Shown here piece after piece: positions 20,819 to 28,901 of a stretch of DNA of 64,000 nucleotides. The notes under the pieces were generated by a model. That model searched no databases. It was not told the DNA's origin and worked only from the letters and a program-made list of their open reading frames with translations. Source of the DNA: Georgenia sp. M64 (GTDB taxonomy: Bacteria > Actinomycetota > Actinomycetes > Actinomycetales > Actinomycetaceae); contig NZ_CP145809.1 in assembly GCF_038049925.1 (NCBI RefSeq), forward strand, positions 4,119,774-4,183,773, read 5' to 3'. Every line of letters starts with the position of its first letter. Position 1 is the stretch's first letter. Position numbers and translations under genes: made by a program.

Positions 20819-21307
20819 TCAGGCGGTGCCGCCGTCCTTCATCCACGACGGTGGGGGCGGCGGCGCTGCCGGCGGCTGCGGTGCCTGCGGAGGTGGCGCG
20901 GCGGGGCCGCCACCGGGCCCGTAGCCTGCCGGACCACCGCTCGCGGGTCCGCCACCCGCCGGAGCTCCACCCACCGGAGCTCCGCCTGCGGGAGGCGGCG
21001 GCGTCGCCGGTCCGTGACCGGCTCCGGGCGGCACCATCCCAGGGGCCGGTGGCGGCGCCGTGTGGAGGGCGTACGAGCGGATCGTGCCCCGCGCGTCCAT
21101 CTCGCGCAGGACAGCCATGATGCGCTCGCGGTCGCCCGAGGGTGCGGGACGTCCGCTCCACTCGAGGTACGCGAGGACGCCCAGGTCGCGGAAGTACCTC
21201 TCCGCGTCACCCGATCCGGGTCCGGCCATGCCCGCGCCGCTCAGGGCGGTGTCCGCCTTGGCGGCGAGGTCGTTGGCCGCAGCCTTGGCCTTGTCGAGGA
21301 AACCCAT
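20819..21307 (-). CDS. Hypothetical protein with amphipathic N-terminus and Pro/Gly/Ala tail
   Basis: 162 residues. It opens MGFLDKAKAAANDLAAKADTALS, an amphipathic helix common in small actinobacterial proteins of unknown role. A short ordered part follows (AERYFRDLGVLAYLEWSGRPAPSG...IMAVLREMDARGTIRSYALH), and residues ~85-150 are Pro/Gly/Ala repeats ending PPPPSWMKDGG. The ATG follows a GGAGG. It is divergent from the AIM24 gene. No function is assigned. Confidence 0.8.
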   Translation of the reverse strand: MGFLDKAKAAANDLAAKADTALSGAGMAGPGSGDAERYFRDLGVLAYLEWSGRPAPSGDRERIMAVLREMDARGTIRSYALHTAPPPAPGMVPPGAGHGPATPPPPAGGAPVGGAPAGGGPASGGPAGYGPGGGPAAPPPQAPQPPAAPPPPPSWMKDGGTA

Positions 21308-21415
21308 CGTCGACCTCCATCGTCACGCTGACGGTCGAAAGCCTACGCAGCGGTCGCGGCCGTCGTTAGAGTTCCAGCGAACCGGTCGAACCGGCCGACC
21401 CACGAGGGAGGCACC

Positions 21416-22135
21416 ATGCCCATCCACGGTCCACTGTTCACGGAGCACCGCGAGAACTCCTCGCAGGACCCGTTCTCGCTGCAGAACAAGAAGCTCCTGA
21501 AGATCCAGATGGGTTTCGGCCCGGTGTGGGCCAGGAGCGGGTCGATGGTGGCCTACCAGGGGGACGTGCGCTTCGAGAACAAGGGCTCGGGCGGTCTGGG
21601 CAAGATGTTCAAGTCCGCCGTCACCGGCGAGGGCGTGGCCATGATGCAGTGCACCGGCCAGGGCGAGCTCTTCGTGGCCGACCGTGCCGCCGAGGTGCAG
21701 GTGATGTACCTCGAGAACGACATGATCTCCGTCAACGGCAGCAACGTCCTGGCGTTCTCGGCCTCGATCGACTGGGACATCCAGCGCATCCAGGCGCGCG
21801 GGGCCGCGATGACCGGCGGGCTGTACAACGTCACCCTGCGCGGGACGGGGTACGTCGCCGTGACCACCAAGGGTGAGCCCGTCGCCCTCGACGTCGCGAG
21901 CGCGCCGACGTTCGCCGACGCCCAGGCGGTGGTGCTGTGGACCGCGGGTGTCAGCATGGACATCCGCGTCGACACCGGCGGGCTGCGGTCGATGGTCCGC
22001 GGCGGGACCGGGGAGACGTTCCAGATGGCGTTCGGCGGGCAGGGCTACGTCGTCGTCCAGCCGAGCGAGTCCGTGACGCAGGGCGGCCACGAGAACAAGG
22101 GCGGGAGCGGGCTGGGCGACATCTTCGGCGGCTGA
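21416..22135 (+). CDS. AIM24 family protein
   Basis: 239 residues matching the AIM24/TRAP-like beta-sandwich family. Landmarks are KKLLKIQMGFGPVWARSGSMVAYQGDVRFE, a repeat of short Gly-rich strands, GQGELFVADRAAEVQVMYLENDMISVNGSNVLAFSASIDW, and the late GTGETFQMAFGGQGYVVVQPSE. The ATG follows GGGAGG. Bacterial members have no firmly assigned role. No signal peptide or membrane helix is seen. Confidence 0.9.
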   Translation: MPIHGPLFTEHRENSSQDPFSLQNKKLLKIQMGFGPVWARSGSMVAYQGDVRFENKGSGGLGKMFKSAVTGEGVAMMQCTGQGELFVADRAAEVQVMYLENDMISVNGSNVLAFSASIDWDIQRIQARGAAMTGGLYNVTLRGTGYVAVTTKGEPVALDVASAPTFADAQAVVLWTAGVSMDIRVDTGGLRSMVRGGTGETFQMAFGGQGYVVVQPSESVTQGGHENKGGSGLGDIFGG

Positions 22136-22229
22136 CGGCCTCCCCCTCTTCCGGGTGCGTGCCGACGAGCGCCTGGCTACGGTCGGGTGAGGGCGGCGAG
22201 GCCCGCCGGCCCAGGAGGAGGCGATCGAC

Positions 22230-22418
22230 ATGGCCGACACCACGAGTGCCGGAGGCACGGACCCGGCCGCCGAGATGGACACGGGTCCGGTCCAGACCGA
22301 GGCGCAACGGGCCGAGGCGGCACAGGCGGCCGCGTCGGGCGCACCCGACGCCGTCCCCGGCCAGGCGCCGCAGGACGACCCCGACGCCGAGGGCGAGGAG
22401 CGTTTCGACGCCGGGTGA
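22230..22418 (+). CDS. Small acidic hypothetical protein (62 residues)
   Basis: A Gly/Ala/Asp/Glu-rich, low-complexity protein with no Cys or aromatic residue except one Phe near the end (EERFDAG). It is accepted as a gene because its ATG follows a very strong AGGAGGAGG ribosome site and the frame ends cleanly before the converging cyclase-like gene. It is probably disordered. No family recognised. Confidence 0.6.
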   Translation: MADTTSAGGTDPAAEMDTGPVQTEAQRAEAAQAAASGAPDAVPGQAPQDDPDAEGEERFDAG

Positions 22419-22435
22419 CCCGGCAGCGGCAACCC

Positions 22436-23578
22436 TCAGGAGAAGAGGAAGATCCGCCCGTCACCTGCGCCCATGAGGGCCTCGAGGGCCAGCAGCGTCC
22501 CGGCCGCACCGGAGCGCAGGCCGGCACCGGTCCGACGGACGTCGACCTTCCCACCGAGCAGTCCCAGGCGCCCGAGGTGCGGCCCCATGACGGCGCGGCG
22601 CTGGACGGGGGTGTCCCAGGGGGTGCGGCGCAGGTGCCACAGCGCCATCGCCACGCCCGCGGCGCCGCCGTCGAGCCCGGCCTCCTCGGGGCTGTAGCAC
22701 TCGGCAGCCGTGGCGATCCACTCCGCGGCGTCACCCAGCCAACGGTCGTCCAGGTGGGCCATCGCCTCACGGATGACCATCGCCAGCCCGGCGCTGCCCT
22801 GACCGAGGGTGGGCTGCTGCCACCACAGCGGCGCCGCGCCGTCCCCGCTCAGGGGCGCCCAGCCGAGCTTGCCGAGGTCCTGCAGGAGGGCGGCCTCGGC
22901 CGGGCCGAGGAGCGACTCGTCCTCGGTGATCTCGTACAGGTGGATGAGGAAGAGGGCCGCACCGGCCCCGCCCTCGAGGAGCCCGCTGCCGTGCTCGCAC
23001 GCACCGAGCCGCACGATGAGCTCGCCGGCGATCTGGGTCAGCCGCGCCATGAGGGCGTCCTCGTCGCCGATCGGGGCGCGCTCGAGGAGCGCCAGACCCA
23101 GACCGGCGAGCCCGCTGCTCACGGAGACGTCGAGACGGCCCAGCGGCGCCTCGTCCACCCGCCGCCACAGCCGGGCGGCGTCGTCGTGGCGGCCGAGACG
23201 GTCCAGCGCCAGGGCGGCTCCGCTCGCGCCGTCGAACAGGCCCGGCCCGGTGAGCTCGTCCGCCCGGGCGACCAGCCAGTCGACCAGCCGCTCGGGGACG
23301 TCGACGCCGATCTCGGCGAGCGCCCACAGGACCCCGGCCGCACCGGTTCCGAGCGAGGCGCCGTCGGTTCCGGGGAAGAGCCGGTCAGCCCAGGCGGGGG
23401 TGGCCGAGCGCAGGATCTCGCGCACCAGGGTGGAGCGGACCTGGCGGTGGGCGAGAGCCCCGCGGTCACGCAGGTGCAGGACGTCGGCCGGTGCGCCGGG
23501 GGCGAGCAGGTCCACAGCGTCGCGCGCCGGGCCGACGACGGCGGTGTGCGGTCGCACCCACTGGGTCGTAGCGCTCAT
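22436..23578 (-). CDS. Stand-alone class III lanthionine synthetase-type cyclase domain (LanC-like)
   Basis: 380 residues that align by eye with the C-terminal cyclase domain of class III LanKC enzymes. The entry block is SATPAWADRLFPGTDGASLGTGAAGVLWALAEIG. Seven Gly-rich toroid turns follow (near residues 78-82, 117-120, 156-159, 203-206, 259-264, 304-308, 357-360), with EGGAGAALFLIHLYEITEDESLL in the middle. The usual zinc-ligand positions are not Cys/His: the PSLCHG-equivalent reads PTLGQG. This is typical of class III cyclases. The lyase and kinase domains are absent. A GGGGG ribosome site precedes the ATG. Lanthionine formation cannot be asserted. Confidence 0.75.
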   Translation of the reverse strand: MSATTQWVRPHTAVVGPARDAVDLLAPGAPADVLHLRDRGALAHRQVRSTLVREILRSATPAWADRLFPGTDGASLGTGAAGVLWALAEIGVDVPERLVDWLVARADELTGPGLFDGASGAALALDRLGRHDDAARLWRRVDEAPLGRLDVSVSSGLAGLGLALLERAPIGDEDALMARLTQIAGELIVRLGACEHGSGLLEGGAGAALFLIHLYEITEDESLLGPAEAALLQDLGKLGWAPLSGDGAAPLWWQQPTLGQGSAGLAMVIREAMAHLDDRWLGDAAEWIATAAECYSPEEAGLDGGAAGVAMALWHLRRTPWDTPVQRRAVMGPHLGRLGLLGGKVDVRRTGAGLRSGAAGTLLALEALMGAGDGRIFLFS

Positions 23579-23596
23579 GACGGGTCCCCCTGCTGA

Positions 23597-23695
23597 TCAC
23601 CGGTCGTCCTGCCACTGCAGGACGATTGCTGTATCGGCAAAATTACCGTCCGGGATAGCGGTCTCCGGCCGTCCAGCCCCTGCACTTCCTGCCAT
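23597..23695 (-). CDS. Candidate 32-residue leader ORF before the cyclase-like gene
   Basis: A short frame from an ATG inside the palindrome at 23686-23703 to a TGA 18 bases before the cyclase-like ATG. It encodes a peptide with a Gly/Ala start and IVLQWQDDR end, using codons (AGT, GGT, AAT, TTT, GAT, ACA) unlike the GC-rich neighbours. No good ribosome site precedes its ATG and it has no Cys. It may be a regulatory leader, a peptide partner, or chance. Confidence 0.25.
   Translation of the reverse strand: MAGSAGAGRPETAIPDGNFADTAIVLQWQDDR
23604..23625. promoter_or_regulatory. Promoter-proximal dyad upstream of the cyclase-like gene
   Basis: Two 9-base arms, TCGTCCTGC and GCAGGACGA, separated by CACT. 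The core TCCTGCCA...GCAGGA is shared with the perfect palindrome 80 bases away. It lies 26 bases upstream of the cyclase-like ATG and is a likely operator. Confidence 0.6.
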
Positions 23696-23703
23696 GGCAG
23701 GAA
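23686..23703. promoter_or_regulatory. 18-bp perfect palindrome, second dyad upstream of the cyclase-like gene
   Basis: TTCCTGCCATGGCAGGAA is a perfect palindrome without a loop, so it is better as a protein site than as a hairpin terminator. Its centre is exactly 80 bases from the centre of the dyad at 23604-23625, about 7.6 helical turns, which would suit cooperative binding or looping. Confidence 0.6.
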
Positions 23704-23782
23704 TGTGCCAGCCAGGTGCGGCACGGCCTTGCGCCCGGAGTATCGGCGTCGGGGGACCGGTGCGACGGGAGCGCGACGAAGG

Positions 23783-24595
23783 TCAGGCGCCCGCGGCGCG
23801 CAGGGCGGCGGCCAGCTCCTCGACCAGGCCGTGCCCGCCGGCGATGGTCATCGCGGGCGAGGCCGGCCCACCGGTGAGCCCCTGCACCGCACCGCCCGCC
23901 TCGCTGACCACGAGCGAGCCGGCCGCCATGTCCCACGGGTTGAGGCCGATCTCGTAGTAGGCGTCGAGCCGGCCGTCCGCCACGAGGCACAGGTCGATCG
24001 CGGCCGAGCCGAGCCGGCGGATGTCGCGCACCTGGGGGAGGATCTGCGCCACGAGCGCCCCCTCGAGGGTCCGCTCCTCGACCGTGTAGCCGAAGCCGGT
24101 GCCGACCAGCGCCCGCGCCAACGGCGGGGCGGGACGTGGGCCGAGCGGCTCGCCGTCGCGCCACGCCCCGAGGCCCCGCGCCGCGGTCCAGGTGGTGCCC
24201 AGCGCGACGGCGTGGACGCACCCGGCCTCGGCCGTCCACGTCAGCGGGTCGGCGCTGCCGGAGACCACGGCGACGGAGATCGAGTAGGACGGGATGCCGT
24301 AGAGGAAGTTCACCGTCCCGTCGATGGGGTCGACCACCCAGGTCAGCCCGGACGTGCCCGCGACCGACCCCTCCTCCTCGCCCAGGACGCCGTCGTCGGG
24401 CCGGAGCTCGGCCAGGCGCGCGCGCAGGAGAGCCTCGACCTCCTCGTCCACGGCGGTGACGACGTCGACGGCGGAGGACTTCGTGCGGGCGACGCCGCCG
24501 TGGTCGGCGGTCCGGGCCCGGGCGTGCTCCCCCGCGGTGCGGGCGAGGTCCTCGCACAGGGCGAGGAGCTCGGCGGGGTCGGGGGTGGTGCTCAC
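23783..24595 (-). CDS. Inositol monophosphatase family phosphatase
   Basis: 270 residues with all metal-site motifs: GEEEG (Glu73/Glu74), WVVDPIDGTVNF (Asp89, Asp92) and the late GLNPWDMAAGSLVVSEAGG (Asp in WDMA). These proteins are Mg2+-dependent phosphatases of inositol-1-phosphate, fructose-1,6-bisphosphate, histidinol phosphate or PAP; the exact substrate is not visible. The GTG at 24595 is chosen because upstream residues lack family similarity. An inositol-3-phosphate synthase lies 11 kb away, so a role in inositol supply is possible. Confidence 0.9.
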   Translation of the reverse strand: MSTTPDPAELLALCEDLARTAGEHARARTADHGGVARTKSSAVDVVTAVDEEVEALLRARLAELRPDDGVLGEEEGSVAGTSGLTWVVDPIDGTVNFLYGIPSYSISVAVVSGSADPLTWTAEAGCVHAVALGTTWTAARGLGAWRDGEPLGPRPAPPLARALVGTGFGYTVEERTLEGALVAQILPQVRDIRRLGSAAIDLCLVADGRLDAYYEIGLNPWDMAAGSLVVSEAGGAVQGLTGGPASPAMTIAGGHGLVEELAAALRAAGA

Positions 24596-24781
24596 GTCGG
24601 TCTCCCGGTGGTCGGCGGGGAAGGTCGGCACAAGCCTGTCACGGCCTGGCCCTCGGTCGGGGCAGGGCCAGCTCACCAGCACGTGCGCGAGAGGCGCCCG
24701 AGTACGGCGTCGGGCGGTGCCGGAGGCGCGGTGTCGTGGCGGGTGGCGCGGCGCCGTGCCGCGTGGCGACGATCTCTGGGC

Positions 24782-25669
24782 CTAGCCCACCTGACCCGCG
24801 GCGCTGCAGCGGGCCAGCTCATCCTCGGTCAGGACGAGGTCGGCCGCGGCGGCGGAGTCGACGATGGACGCGGCCCGTCGGGCGCCCGGGATCGGGATGA
24901 CCCGGTCGCTCAGCGCGAGCTCCCACGCCAGCACCACCTGCTGCGGGCTGACCCCGTGGTCGGCGGCGATGTCGGCGAAGACGGAGAACTCGGTCCCTAC
25001 CGAACGGCCCCCGCCACCGGTGCCACCCAGGGGGCTCCACGGCAGGAAGGCGATCCCCTGCTCGGCGCAGTACCGCAGCTCCCCCTCGGACTTGCGGTAT
25101 CGGGGGGAGAACTCGTTCTGCACGCTCACGAGACCACCCGGGCCCAGGACGTCCTGCGCGATGCGGATCTCCTCGACGTTCGCGTTGGAGATCCCGACGC
25201 AGCGCACCTTTCCCTCCTGCACGAGCGCTGCGAAGTTGCCGACCACCTCGGCGTAGTCCATCGACCGGTCGGGCCGGTGCCACTGGTAGAGGTCGATCAC
25301 GTCCCGCCCGAGACGACGCAGCGAGCCCTCGACCGCGCTACGCAGGTAGGACATCGACCCGTCCCGCCCCCACGTGTCCCCGGGCCCGCGCGTGATGCCG
25401 CCCTTGGTGGCGACGACGAGTCCGTCCGGCAGCGTGCCGTAGGCGTGCAGCGCCGCGGCGACGAGCTCCTCGTTGTGGCCGAACGTGTCCCAGCTCGGTG
25501 CGTAGATGTCGGCGGTGTCGAGAAGGGTGACGCCGGCGTCGAGGGCGGCGTGGATGGTGGCGACCGACTCCTCCCGGCTGGGGTACTCGTGGTCGTTGTT
25601 CATGGACATCGGCATGCAGCCGAGGCCGATGGCGGAGACGTCGAACGGGCCGAGGGTGCGGGTCTTCAT
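24782..25669 (-). CDS. Aldo/keto reductase
   Basis: 295 residues with the AKR TIM-barrel signatures: MKTRTLGPFDVSAIGLGCMPMS, LDTADIYAPSWDTFGHNEELVAAAL (catalytic Asp and Tyr), ATKGG (Lys), and YQWHRPD where the catalytic His sits. The late IPIPGARRAASIVDSAAAADL binds the NADPH phosphate. Soluble NADPH-dependent carbonyl reductase; physiological substrate unknown. The second of two in-frame ATGs (25669) fits the family start. Confidence 0.93.
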   Translation of the reverse strand: MKTRTLGPFDVSAIGLGCMPMSMNNDHEYPSREESVATIHAALDAGVTLLDTADIYAPSWDTFGHNEELVAAALHAYGTLPDGLVVATKGGITRGPGDTWGRDGSMSYLRSAVEGSLRRLGRDVIDLYQWHRPDRSMDYAEVVGNFAALVQEGKVRCVGISNANVEEIRIAQDVLGPGGLVSVQNEFSPRYRKSEGELRYCAEQGIAFLPWSPLGGTGGGGRSVGTEFSVFADIAADHGVSPQQVVLAWELALSDRVIPIPGARRAASIVDSAAAADLVLTEDELARCSAAGQVG

Positions 25670-25729
25670 AGGGCGACGGTAGGGCACCCCGGCGACGTCC
25701 GCGTCCCGGGCCGCAGCTGCCTCCCGGAG

Positions 25730-27097
25730 CTACCGCGCCATGTCGACGAACCGCGAGTAGTGGCCCTGGAAGGCCACCACCACGGTGTCGGTCGGTCCGT
25801 TGCGGTGCTTGGCCACGATGATGTCCGCCTCGCCCGCGCGCGGGGACTCCTTCTCGTACGCGTCCTCGCGGTGCAGAAGCATGACGACGTCGGCGTCCTG
25901 CTCGAGCGAACCACTCTCTCGTAGGTCGCTCATCATCGGCTTCTTGTCCGTGCGCTGCTCCGGACCACGGTTGAGCTGGGCGACCGCGATGACCGGCACC
26001 TCGATCTCCTTGGCCAGGAGCTTCAGCGCCCGGGAGAACTCGGAGACCTCCTGCTGGCGCGACTCCACCCGCTTGCCCGAGCTCATGAGCTGGAGGTAGT
26101 CGACGACGACGAGGCGGAGGTCGTGGCGCTGCTTGAGGCGCCGGCACTTCGCGCGGATCTCCATGAGCGACATGTTCGGGCTGTCGTCGATGAACAGCGG
26201 GGCCTCGGAGACCCGGCTCATGGCCGTCGCCATCCGGGTCCAGTCCTCCTCACGCATGGTCCCCTTGCGCATGTTCTGCAGCGGCACCTGCGCCTCGGCG
26301 GACAGCAGTCGCATCGTCAGCTCGGTCCGGCCCATCTCGAGGGAGAACACCACGGAGGTGAGGCCGTGCTTTATGGACGCCGATCGGCAGATATCCAATG
26401 CCATCGTCGATTTTCCAATAGCTGGTCTCGCCGCGATAATGATCATCTGACCGCCGTGTAAACCGTTGGTCAAGGCATCCAGGTCGGCGAAGCCCGTCGG
26501 CACGCCGACCATGCCCTCCCCGCGGTTGGCGGCGTGCTCGATCTCCTCCATCGTGAGGTTGATCGTGTCCCGCAGCGGGACGTAGTCCTCGCTCGTCCGG
26601 CGCTCGGTGACGGCGTAGACCTCGGCCTGCGCCGAGTTGACGAGGTCGTCGACGTCGCCGCCCTCGGTGGCGTACCCGAGCTGGACGATGCGGGTCCCCG
26701 CCTCGACGAGCCGGCGCAGCACGGCCTGCTCACGAACGATGCGGGCGTAGTACCCGGCGTTGGCAGCGGTGGGCACGGAGGAGATGAGCGTGTGCAGGTA
26801 GGGCGCACCGCCGACCCGGGCCATCTCGCCACGCTTGGTCAGCTCGGCGGCGACGGTGACGGCGTCGGCCGGCTCGCCGCGGCCGTACAGGTCGATGATC
26901 GCCTCGTAGACCATCTCGTGCGCGGGGCGGTAGAAGTCGTTGCCCCGCAGCTCCTCGACGACGTCGGCGATGGCGTCCTTGGACAGCAGCATGCCGCCGA
27001 GGACGCTCTGCTCCGCCGCGACGTCCTGGGGCGGGGTGCGGTCGAAGGACTCCCGCTCCTGGTAGGCGCGCGCCCCGACCTGCTCGTCAACCGACAC
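25730..27097 (-). CDS. dnaB: Replicative DNA helicase DnaB
   Basis: 455 residues, without intein. Residues ~22-125 are the N-terminal primase-binding domain (TPPQDVAAEQSVLGGMLLSKDAIADVVEEL). The RecA-like ATPase has the P-loop ARPAIGKST at 223-231, VVFSLEM, the Walker B VVVDYLQLM, and the late DLRESGSLEQDADVVMLLHRE plus KHRNGPTDTV. It unwinds DNA at the fork as a ring hexamer. The GTG at 27097 has GGGAGG upstream. The P-loop codons (about residues 208-243) are far less GC-rich than the rest. The gene is separated from the rplI operon by three accessory genes. Confidence 0.97.
   Translation of the reverse strand: MSVDEQVGARAYQERESFDRTPPQDVAAEQSVLGGMLLSKDAIADVVEELRGNDFYRPAHEMVYEAIIDLYGRGEPADAVTVAAELTKRGEMARVGGAPYLHTLISSVPTAANAGYYARIVREQAVLRRLVEAGTRIVQLGYATEGGDVDDLVNSAQAEVYAVTERRTSEDYVPLRDTINLTMEEIEHAANRGEGMVGVPTGFADLDALTNGLHGGQMIIIAARPAIGKSTMALDICRSASIKHGLTSVVFSLEMGRTELTMRLLSAEAQVPLQNMRKGTMREEDWTRMATAMSRVSEAPLFIDDSPNMSLMEIRAKCRRLKQRHDLRLVVVDYLQLMSSGKRVESRQQEVSEFSRALKLLAKEIEVPVIAVAQLNRGPEQRTDKKPMMSDLRESGSLEQDADVVMLLHREDAYEKESPRAGEADIIVAKHRNGPTDTVVVAFQGHYSRFVDMAR
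26371..26470 (-). other. Low-GC codon patch over the DnaB P-loop
   Basis: By hand count 51 of these 100 bases are G or C, and only 11 of 30 in 26391-26420, against about 73% for the window. Codons such as AGA, GGA, AAA, ATA, GCT and ATT appear here and are otherwise rare. The protein stays fully conserved. The patch sits on the GKS motif, the known insertion site of DnaB inteins in other bacteria. Confidence 0.8.
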
Positions 27098-27254
27098 GTG
27101 CGTCCTCCCACCCCGGGGCCCGTCCCCGGGTCCCGTCCTACAGCCGGCCACCCACACCGGGCCGGCCGCGACCACCACGTGGTGGCGCCCGCGCGACGTT
27201 AGGGCCTCAGCGTGGCGGGACCAAACGCCCCCTGTGCAGGGCGGCGACCTATTC

Positions 27255-27383
27255 TGTGGACGGCGTGTGGACGAGGCCGCCCTGGTTGTGCACAGTCGGT
27301 GGACAACAGTGTGGGTAACCGCTTGCATCTCGCCGGTTCTGACGCGGCACGGCCCTCCACAGCCGTGCACACACTGTGGACAG
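27255..27383. other. Cluster of DnaA-box-like nonamers between dnaB and the MATE gene
   Basis: In 129 bases there are four exact matches to the actinobacterial (Streptomyces) DnaA-box pattern YYVTCCACA or its complement: TGTGGACGG (27255), TGTGGACGA (27266), CCCTCCACA (27353) and TGTGGACAG (27375). Near matches are GGTGGACAA (27298) and TGTGGGTAA (27310). The 304-base gap holding them carries no gene and must contain the dnaB and MATE promoters. Confidence 0.6.
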
Positions 27384-27401
27384 AAAGAGGTCGGTGGATC
27401 C

Positions 27402-28796
27402 GTGGACGACACGCCCGGGGACGGCGCCGACCCTCGACCCACCCCTGAGTCGCCCGGACACCCCGGCCGGGGGGGCGACGCCTCGATCGACCGGCAGATC
27501 CTCGCCCTGGCGGTGCCCGCGCTGGGCGCGCTGGTGGCGGAGCCGCTGTTCGTCCTCGTCGACTCGGCGATGGTCGGGCGGCTCGGCACCGCCGAGCTCG
27601 CCGGCCTGTCGCTCAGCTCGACCCTGCTCACCACCGTCGTCGGCGTGTTCGTCTTCCTCGCCTACGCCACGACCGCGGCCACCGCCCGACGCATCGGCGC
27701 CGGCGACCGGGCCGGCGCCGTCGCCGCCGGGGTCGACGGGATGTGGCTGGCGCTCCTGCTCGGTGCCCTCTCGGCCGGGACCGCGCTCGTCGCCGCACCG
27801 TGGGTGGTCACGTCACTCGGCGCGCCCGAGACGGTCGTCCCGCACGCCGTCGCCTACCTGCGCGCGTCCGCGGCGGGTCTGCCGGGCATGCTCGTGGTCC
27901 TGGCGGCGACCGGCACCCTGCGGGGGCTGCTGGACACGCGCACGCCGTTCGTCGTCGCCGTGGCCGGGGCGCTGGCCAACATCGGGCTGAACTTCGTCCT
28001 CATCTACGGCGCGGGGCTCGGGGTCGCCGGGTCGGGCCTCGGCACGGCGATCGCCCAGACGTCGATGGGACTGGCGCTGGCCTGGACGGTCCTGCGAGGA
28101 GCCCGCAGCCTCGGGGTGAGCCTCCGCCCGCACGGCGCCGGGATCTGGGCGTCGGCCGCTCAGGGACTGCCGCTCATGGTCCGCACGCTCACCCTGCGCG
28201 CGGCGATCCTCGTGACGGTCGCCGTCGCGACGTCCCTGGGGACGGTGGTGCTCGCCGCGCACCAGGTCGTCACCGCCATGTGGAGCCTTGCGGCGTTCGG
28301 GCTCGACGCCCTGGCCATCGCCGGGCAGGCCCTCGTCGGCCGCGGCCTGGGAGCCGGCGACCTCGCGACCGTGCGCGCCGTCATGCGCCGCTCCCTGCAG
28401 TGGGGCGTGGCGGCCGGGGCCGGCCTGGGAGTGCTCTTCGCCGCCGGCGGCTGGTTCCTCGCGCCGCTGTTCACCGCGGACGACGACGTCCGGCTCGCCG
28501 CCGCCGTCGGTCTGGCGGTGGCCGGGGCCTGCCTGCCGGTGGCGGGGTGGGTTTTCGTCCTCGACGGCGTGCTCATCGGGGCCGGTGACGGTCGCTACCT
28601 GGCCTGGGCGGGCCTCGTCACGCTGGTGGTCTACGTCCCGCTCGCCGTGGCGGTGGGGGCCTGGGCGCCGGGAGGAGCGGCCGGCACCGCCTGGCTCTGG
28701 ACGGCGTTCGGCGGGGCCTTCATGCTCGCCCGGGCCGTGACCACCGGGCTGCGGGCCCGCGGGGAGGCTTGGATGGTGCTGGGGGCGACACGCTGA
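27402..28796 (+). CDS. MATE family efflux transporter (DinF-type)
   Basis: 464 residues with 12 hydrophobic helices. The first helix begins RQILALAVPALGALVAEPLFVLVDSAMVGRLG, the family's opening, and FGLDALAIAGQALVG matches the DinF subgroup. Expected job: Na+ or H+ driven export of cationic compounds. GTG at 27402 is the first start in frame after the DnaA-box-like gap; AGAGG lies upstream but somewhat far. The N-terminal ~28 residues before the first helix are hydrophilic. Confidence 0.9.
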   Translation: MDDTPGDGADPRPTPESPGHPGRGGDASIDRQILALAVPALGALVAEPLFVLVDSAMVGRLGTAELAGLSLSSTLLTTVVGVFVFLAYATTAATARRIGAGDRAGAVAAGVDGMWLALLLGALSAGTALVAAPWVVTSLGAPETVVPHAVAYLRASAAGLPGMLVVLAATGTLRGLLDTRTPFVVAVAGALANIGLNFVLIYGAGLGVAGSGLGTAIAQTSMGLALAWTVLRGARSLGVSLRPHGAGIWASAAQGLPLMVRTLTLRAAILVTVAVATSLGTVVLAAHQVVTAMWSLAAFGLDALAIAGQALVGRGLGAGDLATVRAVMRRSLQWGVAAGAGLGVLFAAGGWFLAPLFTADDDVRLAAAVGLAVAGACLPVAGWVFVLDGVLIGAGDGRYLAWAGLVTLVVYVPLAVAVGAWAPGGAAGTAWLWTAFGGAFMLARAVTTGLRARGEAWMVLGATR

Positions 28797-28901
28797 GTCC
28801 CCGGGGGTCGCGGGAGGGTCGGCCGGGTGCTCTTGCCGCCGCGGCACCGAGCGCGCGACCATGACGCCGGTCCGCACGTCCCGACCGACGGAGGAGGAGC
28901 C

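Noticed and set aside
20434..23578. Calling the Cys-rich protein and LanC-like gene a lanthipeptide cluster outright
   Set aside because: The Cys-rich part has only two Ser and no Thr. No kinase/lyase, protease or ABC exporter is adjacent, and other genes lie between them. Kept as a hypothesis only.
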